Shown one piece after another: positions 33,976-42,476 of a stretch of 64,000 nucleotides of DNA; the first letter of the stretch is position 1; each line of letters opens with the position of its first letter. Source of the DNA: Nitrospira sp. SG-bin1 (GTDB taxonomy: Bacteria > Nitrospirota > Nitrospiria > Nitrospirales > Nitrospiraceae). The notes beneath the pieces are model-generated. The model did no database searches, had not been told where the DNA came from, and worked only from the letters and a program-made list of their open reading frames with translations. Both the position numbers and the translations under genes were made by a program. Location: NCBI GenBank assembly GCA_002083365.1, contig LVWS01000007.1, positions 102,167-166,166 on the forward strand, written 5' to 3'.

Positions 33976-35910
33976 ATGAAGCGGCAAATCGCCCTGATCA
34001 GCGAACATGCGTCCCCCGTCAGTCTTCTCGGCGGCGTCGACTGCGGCGGACAGAACCTCTACGTGGGCCAAGTCGCCAAATGCCTGGCCGCGATGGGGTG
34101 CGACGTCGACGTCTTCACGAGACGGGACAGCAGCATCCTCCCCGAGACCGCCGAGTGGGTGAACGGCGTGCGGATCATCCATGTCCCGGCCGGGCCCCCG
34201 ACCTATGTCCGAAAGGAAGACCTGCTGCCCTACATGGGCTCTTTCACGGAGTACATGCTGCAGTTCTGCCGCTGTCAACGGAAGGCCTACGACCTCATAC
34301 ACGCCAATTTCTGGATGTCCGGTTTGGTGGCGGCCGAGCTGAAGAAGCAGTTGGGCATCCCCTTCGTCATCACGTTCCATGCGTTGGGCCGCGTCCGGCG
34401 TCAATTTCAGCGCCAGGCCGATGAATTCCCCGACGAGCGTTTCGACGTCGAGGACCGTCTGGTGGAAGAAGCCGACCGCATCATCGCGGAAGCCCCGCAA
34501 GACGAAGAAGACCTCATCCGGCTCTATAACGCCGATCCCATGAACATCACCATGATCCCATGCGGATTCGATCCGGCCGAACTGGCGCCGATCAGCAAGA
34601 CCCTGGCCCGTATCTCGCTCGGTTTACCGCCGGAGGAACGCGTCGTCCTTCATCTGGGCCGTTTGGTTCCCCGCAAGGGAACCGAGACGGTCATCCGTGC
34701 ATTCGGACGGCTCCTGCATCGCCATCGGATGTCGGCGAGATTATTGATCGTGGGAGGTGACCGCGACGATCCGGATCCGCACGCCACCCCGGAAATCGCG
34801 CGATTGCAGAACATCGCCCGCGAGGAACACATCGCCGACCACGTGACGTTCGTCGGCCGGCGCGGGCGGGAGGTCTTGAAATACTACTACAGCGCCGCGG
34901 ACATGTTCGTGACGACCCCGTGGTATGAACCGTTCGGCATCACTCCGTTGGAAGCGATGGCCTGCGGAACCCCGGTCATCGGGTCAAACGTCGGGGGCAT
35001 CAAATTCACGGTCCGTGACGGAGAAACCGGGTATCTGGTCGCGCCGCGAGATCCGGACGGCCTGGCGGAAAAGATCGCGTACCTCTATGCCAATCCCAAG
35101 CTGCTCGGTGTATTCAGCCGACAGGCCATACAACGGGTCAACGATCTCTTTACCTGGAATAAAGTCGTCAAAGGATTGAAGGGACTGTACGAGCAGGTCC
35201 TCGCCGACAAACAATTGACCGGGACCTATCGGACGGACGAACGAGATTTCGTGGAGGCGCAATTCGACGGCGTCATCAAGTCGCTGAAGGACCATCAACG
35301 CCCCATGTCCGTGCCCATCTTGGAGACAGCCCACCTCCTGAGCGACGCGTTTGCCCGAGGCGGCAAGGCGCTGGTCTGCGCCTCACCCGGACAAACCTGG
35401 GCAGCCCACATGCTGGTGCAACAGCTGCTCCACGCAGCCGGCAGCGGGCGTCCCGGCTTGCCGGCCATCGCCATTCACGCGTACGAGCGAGCATCCGGCG
35501 ACCCAAGCGACGACCTCGGCCCCGCCGAACAAGTGGACATCTTTGCCCGGCCCGGTGATGTGATCATCGGCATCGGCCTTGATGGAGTCGGTACATCCCT
35601 ATCGCGGACCTTCGAGGCGGCGGCGCAACGCGGACTCCAAGCGATCGCCATTGTCGGGAATGAAACCGATTCGGAACAATACGAGGCGCACGTCACGGTC
35701 GCGATCAGCTCTCCGCATACACACGCGCGCGAATCCCTCTACCTCGTCCTCCTCCACATTCTGTGCGGCATCGTCCAGCAGCGCGTGTGCGCCACGGACC
35801 GAAGCTCCACCGTAGGCACCTTGCACTCGATCGCCGAACTCCCCCGCCGTGCCAGAACCCGTACGACAAGCCGCCGTCCATCCGCTCAACCTTCGGCCCG
35901 GAGACCCTGA
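33976..35910 (+). CDS. Fusion of GT4 glycosyltransferase and SIS (sugar isomerase-like) domain
   Basis: This 644-aa protein has a GT4 domain at about 1-415. It contains GGVDCGGQNLYVGQVAKCLA, LHLGRLVPRKGTETVIRAF and WYEPFGITPLEAMACGTPVIG, resembling sucrose-phosphate-synthase-like GT4 enzymes. The SIS domain (about 445-600) shows GKALVCASPGQTWAAHMLVQ, DVIIGIGLDGVGTSL and ESLYLVLLHILCGIV. Compared with GmhA, the GNGGSA-type phosphate loop and the Gln of IQE are replaced, while the late His is kept. It may be a diverged isomerase or a sugar-phosphate sensor. The C-terminal 30 residues are basic and probably disordered. Confidence 0.85.
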   Translation: MKRQIALISEHASPVSLLGGVDCGGQNLYVGQVAKCLAAMGCDVDVFTRRDSSILPETAEWVNGVRIIHVPAGPPTYVRKEDLLPYMGSFTEYMLQFCRCQRKAYDLIHANFWMSGLVAAELKKQLGIPFVITFHALGRVRRQFQRQADEFPDERFDVEDRLVEEADRIIAEAPQDEEDLIRLYNADPMNITMIPCGFDPAELAPISKTLARISLGLPPEERVVLHLGRLVPRKGTETVIRAFGRLLHRHRMSARLLIVGGDRDDPDPHATPEIARLQNIAREEHIADHVTFVGRRGREVLKYYYSAADMFVTTPWYEPFGITPLEAMACGTPVIGSNVGGIKFTVRDGETGYLVAPRDPDGLAEKIAYLYANPKLLGVFSRQAIQRVNDLFTWNKVVKGLKGLYEQVLADKQLTGTYRTDERDFVEAQFDGVIKSLKDHQRPMSVPILETAHLLSDAFARGGKALVCASPGQTWAAHMLVQQLLHAAGSGRPGLPAIAIHAYERASGDPSDDLGPAEQVDIFARPGDVIIGIGLDGVGTSLSRTFEAAAQRGLQAIAIVGNETDSEQYEAHVTVAISSPHTHARESLYLVLLHILCGIVQQRVCATDRSSTVGTLHSIAELPRRARTRTTSRRPSAQPSARRP

Positions 35911-35912
35911 CG

Positions 35913-36647
35913 ATGACACCGACTTCTTCATTGCACGGCAAAGTGGCGCTCGTGACCGGGGGCGCACAGGGTCTGGGTGAAGCCCTGTGTCGAACGCTGG
36001 CGCAACACGGCACCACCGTCGCCATCGCCGACATCCGAAGTGACAACGCCGTCACCCTCGCCTCGAAGTTAAACAGCGACGGTTTCCACACCATCGCCGT
36101 ACCGATGGATGTCACGGATGAGAAGGCGGCGGAACTGGCCCTGCGTCGATTCTGCGACCGGTACGGCAGCTTGGACATCCTCGTCAACAACGCCGCGATC
36201 GACAAGACCGTATCCGTGGAAGAGCTGACCATACCGGAGTGGGACCGCATCTTGGCGACGAACCTTCGCGGCCCGTTCGTGATGTCGAAACTCGCGCTCT
36301 CCATCATGGCCCCACGGCGTACCGGTCACATCGTCAACATCGTGTCGACGGCCGCCAAACGGGCTTGGGCCAACGCTTCAGCCTATCACGCCAGCAAGTG
36401 GGGCCTGCTGGGGTTCAGCCACGCGCTCCACGTCGAGGCGCGATCCATCGGCATAAAGGTCACGGCGGTCATCAGCGGCGGCATGCGTACGCCGTTTTTA
36501 CTCGATCGGTTTCCTGACATCGACCTGGCGAGCCTACAAGATCCACGCAACGTCGCCGAAACCGTTCTGTGCATTCTTCGACTGCCCGCCGAAACGGTCG
36601 TGCCGGAAATCACCGTCATTCCGATGCGGGAGACGTCGTGGCCATGA
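35913..36647 (+). CDS. Short-chain dehydrogenase/reductase
   Basis: This 244-aa classical SDR has the nucleotide motif VTGGAQGLGEALCR, NNAA at about 87, a catalytic Ser in NIVSTAAKRA and YHASK. The Asp in IADIRSDN suggests NAD(H) preference. In this operon it probably oxidises or epimerises a sugar nucleotide or sugar phosphate; this is inference. The longer frame from 35763 overlaps the previous gene and is rejected. It starts 2 bp after the previous stop and overlaps the next gene by ATGA. Confidence 0.87.
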   Translation: MTPTSSLHGKVALVTGGAQGLGEALCRTLAQHGTTVAIADIRSDNAVTLASKLNSDGFHTIAVPMDVTDEKAAELALRRFCDRYGSLDILVNNAAIDKTVSVEELTIPEWDRILATNLRGPFVMSKLALSIMAPRRTGHIVNIVSTAAKRAWANASAYHASKWGLLGFSHALHVEARSIGIKVTAVISGGMRTPFLLDRFPDIDLASLQDPRNVAETVLCILRLPAETVVPEITVIPMRETSWP

Positions 36648-37264
36648 TCGCCAAAGCGGTGTTTTTGGACAAAGACGGAACATTGATCGAGAATCGCCCA
36701 TTCTATCGGGGCCCGGAGCATATCCAATGGATGTCGGGAGCCATCGATGGTTTGCGCCTCTTGCACCGCTCCGGTTATGCACTCATCGTCGTGTCGAACC
36801 AGGGAGGCATCGCACAGGGTTGGTTCACGGTCGAAGATCTGATGCACGAGCAAATCGCGCTCCGGGCCGAGCTCGCAAAGTTCGAGGTTCCTCTCGCGGG
36901 GTTTTATTACTGTCCTCATCATCCAGAAGGCACGGTGCCCTCGTTCACCATGGAGTGCTATTGCCGAAAACCCTATCCCGGCCTGCTGACTCAAGCAGCC
37001 GGTGAACTCAACGTGGATCTGACGCATTCCTGGATGGTCGGCGATATCCTGCACGACATCGAAGCGGGCCGTGCAGCCGGCTGCCGAACCGTGTTGCTCA
37101 CAAACGGCAATGAAACCGAATGGAACCTCACGGCTTGCCGATGGCCTGATTTCATAGCGGACGACGTGTTTGAAGCAGCCCAACTCATCACATTCACCGA
37201 CCTGACGGCGACCAGTGAGCGACCGTCCGCGCAGGAAGACGGATCGAAGGACCCCGAACGGTGA
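36644..37264 (+). CDS. gmhB: HAD phosphatase, heptose-1,7-bisphosphate 7-phosphatase (GmhB)-like
   Basis: This 206-aa HAD-IIIA enzyme begins VFLDKDGTLIENRPFY (nucleophile and acid Asp). It has VVSNQGGIAQGWF and the GmhB zinc loop CPHHPEG...CYCRKP, then WMVGDILHDIEAG. In known pathways GmhB forms heptose-1-phosphate for nucleotide activation. No separate gmhA or hldE is in the window, and the SIS part of the neighbouring fusion may serve instead. ATGA and GTGA overlaps join it to both neighbours. Confidence 0.87.
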   Translation: MIAKAVFLDKDGTLIENRPFYRGPEHIQWMSGAIDGLRLLHRSGYALIVVSNQGGIAQGWFTVEDLMHEQIALRAELAKFEVPLAGFYYCPHHPEGTVPSFTMECYCRKPYPGLLTQAAGELNVDLTHSWMVGDILHDIEAGRAAGCRTVLLTNGNETEWNLTACRWPDFIADDVFEAAQLITFTDLTATSERPSAQEDGSKDPER

Positions 37265-38397
37265 TTTCCATTGACCGATCTCGAGCCCATCCGTGGCGGA
37301 AGGCACGCCGGATACTCTGTGTGCGGCTGGATGCGTTGGGTGATGTCATTATGACAAGCCCGGCGCTGGAGGCGGTGAAGCGGTCGGCCCCTGACCGCCG
37401 GGTGACCCTCCTGACTTCTCCGAGCGGCGCTCAGGCCGGTCGTCTTCTGCCTTGCGTCGACGAGGTATGGGTCTATGAAGCACCGTGGATGAAGGGCCAC
37501 CCCACGGGCGAATCGGCTGCGGCAGACCGAGAGATGATCTCCCGCCTGCGCCTCGGCGCATTCGACGCGGCCATCGTGTTCACCGTGTACAGTCAGAACC
37601 CGCTTCCCGCCGCCTTGATGTGCTGGTTTGCGGAGATTCCGCTGCGTGCCGCGCACTGCCGGGAAAACCCGTACCATTTGCTTACGGACTGGATTCCTGA
37701 ACCGGAGCCGGACTCATACATCCGCCATGAGGTCCGGCGTCAGCTGGACCTGGTCCGCCATATCGGCGCCGAAACCACAGACGAGCGTCTTTTCTTACAG
37801 ATCCCCGATTCGGCATTCGATACACTCGACGAGATTGTGGGACGGCTCCGCACACAGGTGGATGGGGCCGTGGCCGTTCACGCCGGCGCGACGGCCGCCA
37901 GCCGGCGCTATCCGGCCGAGCAATTCGCCGTCGCGGCGGATCGGCTGGCCCGGACATTGGATGCGCCGATTATCTTTACCGGTGTCGAGAGCGAGCGGGC
38001 GCTGGTGGAGTCGATCCGGGCCCGAATGAACACCCCCGCATACTCGCTCGTCGGACGGCTTGCCCTTCCTGAACTGGCCGCATTGCTGACCCGCGTACGG
38101 GTCTTGATCTCGAACAATACGGGCACGGTCCATGTCGCCGCCGCCATGGGCACGCCCGTCGTCGATCTCTATGCCTTGACCAATCCCCAACACACGCCCT
38201 GGCGGGTCCCCCACCGCGTCTTGTTCCACGACGTTCCCTGCAAGTTTTGTTACAAAAGCACATGCCCGCAAACGCACCACGATTGCTTGCGCTTGATCAC
38301 GCCGGACGAAATCGTCGAGGCCGCGGCGGAACTGGTCGGCCTCAAATCGGGATCGCCGCCCGAGAAAGGATTACACCTTGTACACACTCGGGCTTAA
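37261..38397 (+). CDS. Second GT9 glycosyltransferase (heptosyltransferase-like)
   Basis: This 378-aa GT9 protein begins with a GTG that overlaps the gmhB stop. It has RILCVRLDALGDVIMTSPAL, VHAGATAASRRYPAEQFA and ISNNTGTVHVAAAMGTPVV. A Cys-rich C-terminal motif, VPCKFCYKSTCPQTHHDC, may bind metal; this segment is also seen in other GT9 proteins. It differs clearly from the first GT9, so two heptose-like residues may be added. It overlaps the carbamoyltransferase gene by 20 bp. Confidence 0.88.
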   Translation: MISIDRSRAHPWRKARRILCVRLDALGDVIMTSPALEAVKRSAPDRRVTLLTSPSGAQAGRLLPCVDEVWVYEAPWMKGHPTGESAAADREMISRLRLGAFDAAIVFTVYSQNPLPAALMCWFAEIPLRAAHCRENPYHLLTDWIPEPEPDSYIRHEVRRQLDLVRHIGAETTDERLFLQIPDSAFDTLDEIVGRLRTQVDGAVAVHAGATAASRRYPAEQFAVAADRLARTLDAPIIFTGVESERALVESIRARMNTPAYSLVGRLALPELAALLTRVRVLISNNTGTVHVAAAMGTPVVDLYALTNPQHTPWRVPHRVLFHDVPCKFCYKSTCPQTHHDCLRLITPDEIVEAAAELVGLKSGSPPEKGLHLVHTRA

Positions 38398-40114
38398 CGC
38401 GGCGTTTCACGACTCTTCGGCCTGCTTGGTCCATGATGGAATGGTCCTCGCCGCAGCCGAAGAAGAGCGGTTTACGCGGGTCAAGCATGCCAAGCGTCCC
38501 ATCCCGTTCAGCACCTATGAACTGCCGTTCCATGCCGTCGCCTTTTGTCTACGCCGCGCCGGCATCACATTGAAGGACGTCGACCATGTCGCCTATGCCT
38601 ACGACCCTACCGGCAAGCTGGGCGACCATATTGGCGACGCGTCGTTGACGTTGCCGATGGAACCGAGCGCCCATCCGGTTGCGGCCGAATGGGAATCGCC
38701 CTGGGACCCGCTTTTTCTTTCTTCCATCGTGAATGCGCCACGGCATCTGGCCGCAGGCGCCCCGCATCATCTGCTTGAATGGTTCACCGGCGTGACCGCC
38801 CAGGGTCCTTTTCAATGGCACTGGGTCGATCATCACGAAGCCCACGCGGCCAGCGCCTTCCTGCCTTCGCCTTTCGACCACGCCGCCGTGCTCACGCTTG
38901 ACGGCAGAGGGGAGCGGGCCACCACGACGTATCATGTGGGTGAAGGTCACCAGTTGTGTCGACTCGGTCAAGTCGACATGCCGCACTCGTTGGGATTGCT
39001 GTATGAGGAGCTGACCACCTACTTGGGGTTTCTGCACTCGTCGGACGAATATAAGGTCATGGCCCTCGCTTCCTACGGGAAACCCAGCTTCAAACGGTTC
39101 TTCCAAGACATCGTGCAGGTCCAAGGTAACGGCCAATATCGGATCCGCTCCCATCGGTTTGACGACATCGTTGGACCCCCGCGCCGGCCCGGGTCACCGT
39201 TCGAGCAACGGCATTATGATCTTGCCCGTTCATTGCAAGACGTATTGCAAGAGACGGCATTGGCCTTGACGGAGTGGATGCATCAGGCGTCCCGCTCGCG
39301 ACACCTGTGCATGGCCGGGGGCGTGGCATTGAACTGCGTCATGAATGCCTATCTCCGTGATCACGGCCCATTTGGATCGATCTGGGTCCAGCCGGCGGCC
39401 GGTGACGCCGGTACCGCGATGGGGGCGGCGCTCATGATCGACGCGGCGCAACGATCGCCGACGGGGCCGCGATCCTTCCAGATGGACCATGCGTTCTGGG
39501 GACCTTCGTACGGCGAAGAGGACATCGAATCCGTATTGCGTCGCGCCAAACTTACGTTCCGCCGCCTGGTCGATGTCGAAGGAGAAACCGCCGAGTTATT
39601 GGCGCGCGATCATATTCTCGGCTGGTTTCAAGGCGCGATGGAATTCGGCCCCCGCGCATTGGGAAGCCGATCGATCCTCGCCTCCCCGATCAACCCGACC
39701 ATGCAGGATCGATTGAACGACATCAAAGATCGAGAAGATTTTCGACCGGTGGCGCCCGTCGTGTTGGAAGAGGCCGCCGCTCAATGGTTCGAGGGTGCCG
39801 CACATTCGCCGTTCATGCTCTTTACCTATCAAGTGCGGCCTGACCGAGCGAATCGAATCCCCGCCGTCCGACACGTCGACGGATCGGCGAGGGTACAAAC
39901 GGTCACGCGTCTGCAACACCCTCGTTATTACGATCTGATCAAAGCGTTCGAAGCCAGGACGGGCGTCCCGGTATTGGTCAACACGTCGTTCAATACGAGA
40001 GGCGCGCCGATCGTCTGTACCCCGCGCGAGGCCGTGGAAGCCTATAGCAGCTCACCACTGGACGCGCTGGTGATCGGTCCGTTTCTCCTGACTAAGAACG
40101 GCCGCCGCCCATGA
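38378..40114 (+). CDS. NodU/CmcH-type carbamoyltransferase
   Basis: This 578-aa protein starts at TTG with AAAGGA upstream. The N-terminal Kae1-like domain (about 1-340) has LGLNAAFHDSSACLVHDG, HHEAHAASAFLPSPF and HLCMAGGVALNCVMN. The C-terminal YrdC-like carbamoyl domain (about 390-575) has FQGAMEFGPRALGSRSIL and LVNTSFNTRGAPIVCTPREA. The family transfers carbamoyl from carbamoyl phosphate through carbamoyl-AMP to a sugar or antibiotic hydroxyl. A carbamoylated sugar is therefore the predicted product. Confidence 0.92.
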   Translation: MYTLGLNAAFHDSSACLVHDGMVLAAAEEERFTRVKHAKRPIPFSTYELPFHAVAFCLRRAGITLKDVDHVAYAYDPTGKLGDHIGDASLTLPMEPSAHPVAAEWESPWDPLFLSSIVNAPRHLAAGAPHHLLEWFTGVTAQGPFQWHWVDHHEAHAASAFLPSPFDHAAVLTLDGRGERATTTYHVGEGHQLCRLGQVDMPHSLGLLYEELTTYLGFLHSSDEYKVMALASYGKPSFKRFFQDIVQVQGNGQYRIRSHRFDDIVGPPRRPGSPFEQRHYDLARSLQDVLQETALALTEWMHQASRSRHLCMAGGVALNCVMNAYLRDHGPFGSIWVQPAAGDAGTAMGAALMIDAAQRSPTGPRSFQMDHAFWGPSYGEEDIESVLRRAKLTFRRLVDVEGETAELLARDHILGWFQGAMEFGPRALGSRSILASPINPTMQDRLNDIKDREDFRPVAPVVLEEAAAQWFEGAAHSPFMLFTYQVRPDRANRIPAVRHVDGSARVQTVTRLQHPRYYDLIKAFEARTGVPVLVNTSFNTRGAPIVCTPREAVEAYSSSPLDALVIGPFLLTKNGRRP

Positions 40115-40127
40115 CAAGGGTCGTTCG

Positions 40128-41165
40128 ATGAAGCATCATGCTACTTCCGACGCGGCAGTCGTCATGGAATCCGCGAACCCTCAAGCAGAGTGCCTAGTGA
40201 TCAGCGTGGTTATTCCCACCTTCGATCGTCCCGCCCTACTGCGGCGCTGTCTGGAATCCCTGGTTGATCAAACCATGGCCCCTCCGTCGTACGAGGTCAT
40301 CGTGGTCGCCGACGGGCCATCCACGGCGACGCAGGAAGTCGTCGATCAATTGCGGAAGACCACGCCGACACCCGAATTGCGGTACCTTGAATGTCCCGTT
40401 CACCGTGGTCCGGCCGCCGCCCGGAATCTCGGCTGGCAATCGGCGCGCGGAACAGTCATCGCATTTACCGACGACGATTGCATCGTCCAGCCCACCTGGC
40501 TCGAAGCCGGTTGGGCGGCCTTATCGGATGACCATCGGGTCTCCGGGCTGTGGGGACGCATCGTCGTTCCGATCCCCGCTGAGCCGACCGACCATGAGTG
40601 GAACACGAAACAGTTGGAGCACTCGCCGGGGGCCACGGCCAACTGTTTCTATCGTAAAACGGCGTTGGAAGCGGTTGGCGGGTTCGACGAGCGCTTTACG
40701 GCGGCGTGGCGGGAAGACAGCGACCTGCAGTTCACGTTGCTGGAACAGGGACACCGGATGACATCTTGCCCGCAGGCCGTTGTGTTTCATCCGGCCCGCT
40801 TGGCCCCATGGGGGATCAGCCTCGGGCAACAGCGTAACAACCTCTATAACGCGTTGTTGTACAAAAAGCACCCGCGTCTCTATCGGTCACGGATTCAGCG
40901 ACAGCCACCCTGGCGCTATTATGTAACCGTGGCGGCGTTGTTATTCACCGCCGCGGCAACCATCGCCCAATGGACGACCGGCATATGGGTCGGCCTGGTG
41001 TTATGGCTGGTAATGACGGCATGGTTGAGTGCGAAGCGCTTACGCGAGACATCCCGCCGGCCCGGCCACATTCTTGAAATGGTCGTGACGTCGGCGCTGA
41101 TTCCTCCGTTGGCCGTATTTTGGCGGCTCCAAGGAGCCTGGAGATTCCAGGTGGCCTTTTTGTAA
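40128..41165 (+). CDS. GT2 glycosyltransferase with C-terminal membrane anchor
   Basis: This 345-aa GT-A domain protein has VVIPTFDRPALLRRCLESL, VVADGPSTATQEV, the DxD-type TDDDC and a later AWREDSDLQFTLLEQGHR. Two or three hydrophobic helices at about 265-305 and 315-335 anchor it in the membrane. It uses a nucleotide sugar to extend an acceptor at the inner membrane; the sugar is unknown. It follows the carbamoyltransferase by 13 bp. Confidence 0.88.
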   Translation: MKHHATSDAAVVMESANPQAECLVISVVIPTFDRPALLRRCLESLVDQTMAPPSYEVIVVADGPSTATQEVVDQLRKTTPTPELRYLECPVHRGPAAARNLGWQSARGTVIAFTDDDCIVQPTWLEAGWAALSDDHRVSGLWGRIVVPIPAEPTDHEWNTKQLEHSPGATANCFYRKTALEAVGGFDERFTAAWREDSDLQFTLLEQGHRMTSCPQAVVFHPARLAPWGISLGQQRNNLYNALLYKKHPRLYRSRIQRQPPWRYYVTVAALLFTAAATIAQWTTGIWVGLVLWLVMTAWLSAKRLRETSRRPGHILEMVVTSALIPPLAVFWRLQGAWRFQVAFL

Positions 41166-41224
41166 CGACTGACGATGCCGGGTGGCTCAACGATCATGGG
41201 TGTCGAACTCTTGTGACCTGCGTC

Positions 41225-41761
41225 ATGATCAAACGTCTGAATGTCGGATGCGGCCCTCAACACATTCGCGGATGGTTGAATGCAGACCTCCACCCGGGTC
41301 CCGGAATCGATCTGGCGGGGGACATCCGAAGCGGCCTCGCTCTGGAAGCCGACAGCATCCATTATATCGTGGCCATGCACATGCTTCAGGATGTGCCTTA
41401 TCCGGATATCCCCGTCGTCCTGCAAGAACTGAAACGGGTCCTTACCCCCGACGGCGTATTGCGGCTGGGGTTGCCGGATTTGGACAAGGCGATCCGTGCC
41501 TACCTTGCCGGCGATCACGGCTACTTCCATGTACCGGACAGCGATGCCCTCGCCATCGGCACGAAACTCGTGACGCAAATCATTTGGTATGGCTCCGTGC
41601 GAACGCCGTTCACGTTCGACTGCATCGTGGAACTCCTGACGCGCGCTGGGTTTCATCATGTCCACCGCTGCGAGTTCCGCCGGACCGAAAGCGGCTATGC
41701 GGAGATCGTCCACCTCGATAACCGGCCTCGAGAAAGTCTGTTCGTCGAGGCGATGAAATAG
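41225..41761 (+). CDS. SAM-dependent methyltransferase (class I)
   Basis: This 178-aa protein starts MIKRLNVGCGPQHIRGWLNADLHPG (SAM motif I) and has VVLQELKRVLTPDGVLRLGLPD (post-II region). It is compact, as in sugar O-methyltransferase-like proteins of surface glycan loci. The longer frame from 41120 overlaps the GT2 gene and has no motif. The acceptor is unknown, possibly a sugar hydroxyl of the glycan. Confidence 0.85.
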   Translation: MIKRLNVGCGPQHIRGWLNADLHPGPGIDLAGDIRSGLALEADSIHYIVAMHMLQDVPYPDIPVVLQELKRVLTPDGVLRLGLPDLDKAIRAYLAGDHGYFHVPDSDALAIGTKLVTQIIWYGSVRTPFTFDCIVELLTRAGFHHVHRCEFRRTESGYAEIVHLDNRPRESLFVEAMK

Positions 41762-41777
41762 GCACCTTCCTCGCACC

Positions 41778-42476
41778 ATGTCACGCAGCGCTCCATCGCG
41801 TCGTCGAATACTCGTCGTCTCTCCGCACTGTGACGATGCCGTGTTCGCCTGCGGCTCGCTGCTCGCCACGTATCCAGGCTCCACCGTCGTGACGGTCTGC
41901 GGCGAAGGCCCGGGCCCGGGCGGATCACTCACGGAATGGGATCGAGCGAGCGGTTTTCGAACCGGCGACGACGTCATGGCACTCCGGCGCCAAGAGGATG
42001 CGCGGGCGCTGTCGCTGTTGGGAGCATACGGCCTCTGGTTGCCGTTTTACGACAGCCAGTACCACAACCCGGTGTCGTGCTCCGACGTCGTGCGGGCCTT
42101 GTCCGCGGTGGTCGAGACGGTCGGATCGCATAGCCTGTTCGCCCCATTGGGTCTTTTTCACAGTGATCATCGATTGACCTCCCAAGCCTGTCTCGCACTG
42201 AGGGACCGATACCCCGGATTCACATGGCATTTTTATGAAGACGCCCTGTATCGGCATATTCCGAATCTTCTGGCCGAACGCCTTGCCTCCCTCCGAACCA
42301 GCGGCATTCGCACCAGACGGATCAATCTCAACCTTTTGCTCGGCTCTCCATCGGCGGATCGTAAACGGTCCGCCGTCCATTGCTACGTCTCCCAGCTCCG
42401 GGCCCTTACGACTCCCGGACGTCCCGGCTACGAAGATGTGTTTCTCCCTGAACGGTATTGGATGATTCAGCCGTGA
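41778..42476 (+). CDS. PIG-L family deacetylase
   Basis: This 232-aa protein has the LmbE/PIG-L motif as VVSPHCDDAVFACGSLLA and the later zinc-binding HSDHR. The usual PHPDDE is PHCDDA here, so the Glu is Ala, while the His and the paired Asp are kept. The family removes N-acetyl groups from GlcNAc-type substrates. It suggests that an amino sugar is deacetylated in this pathway. The stop overlaps the next start (TGATG). Confidence 0.87.
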   Translation: MSRSAPSRRRILVVSPHCDDAVFACGSLLATYPGSTVVTVCGEGPGPGGSLTEWDRASGFRTGDDVMALRRQEDARALSLLGAYGLWLPFYDSQYHNPVSCSDVVRALSAVVETVGSHSLFAPLGLFHSDHRLTSQACLALRDRYPGFTWHFYEDALYRHIPNLLAERLASLRTSGIRTRRINLNLLLGSPSADRKRSAVHCYVSQLRALTTPGRPGYEDVFLPERYWMIQP

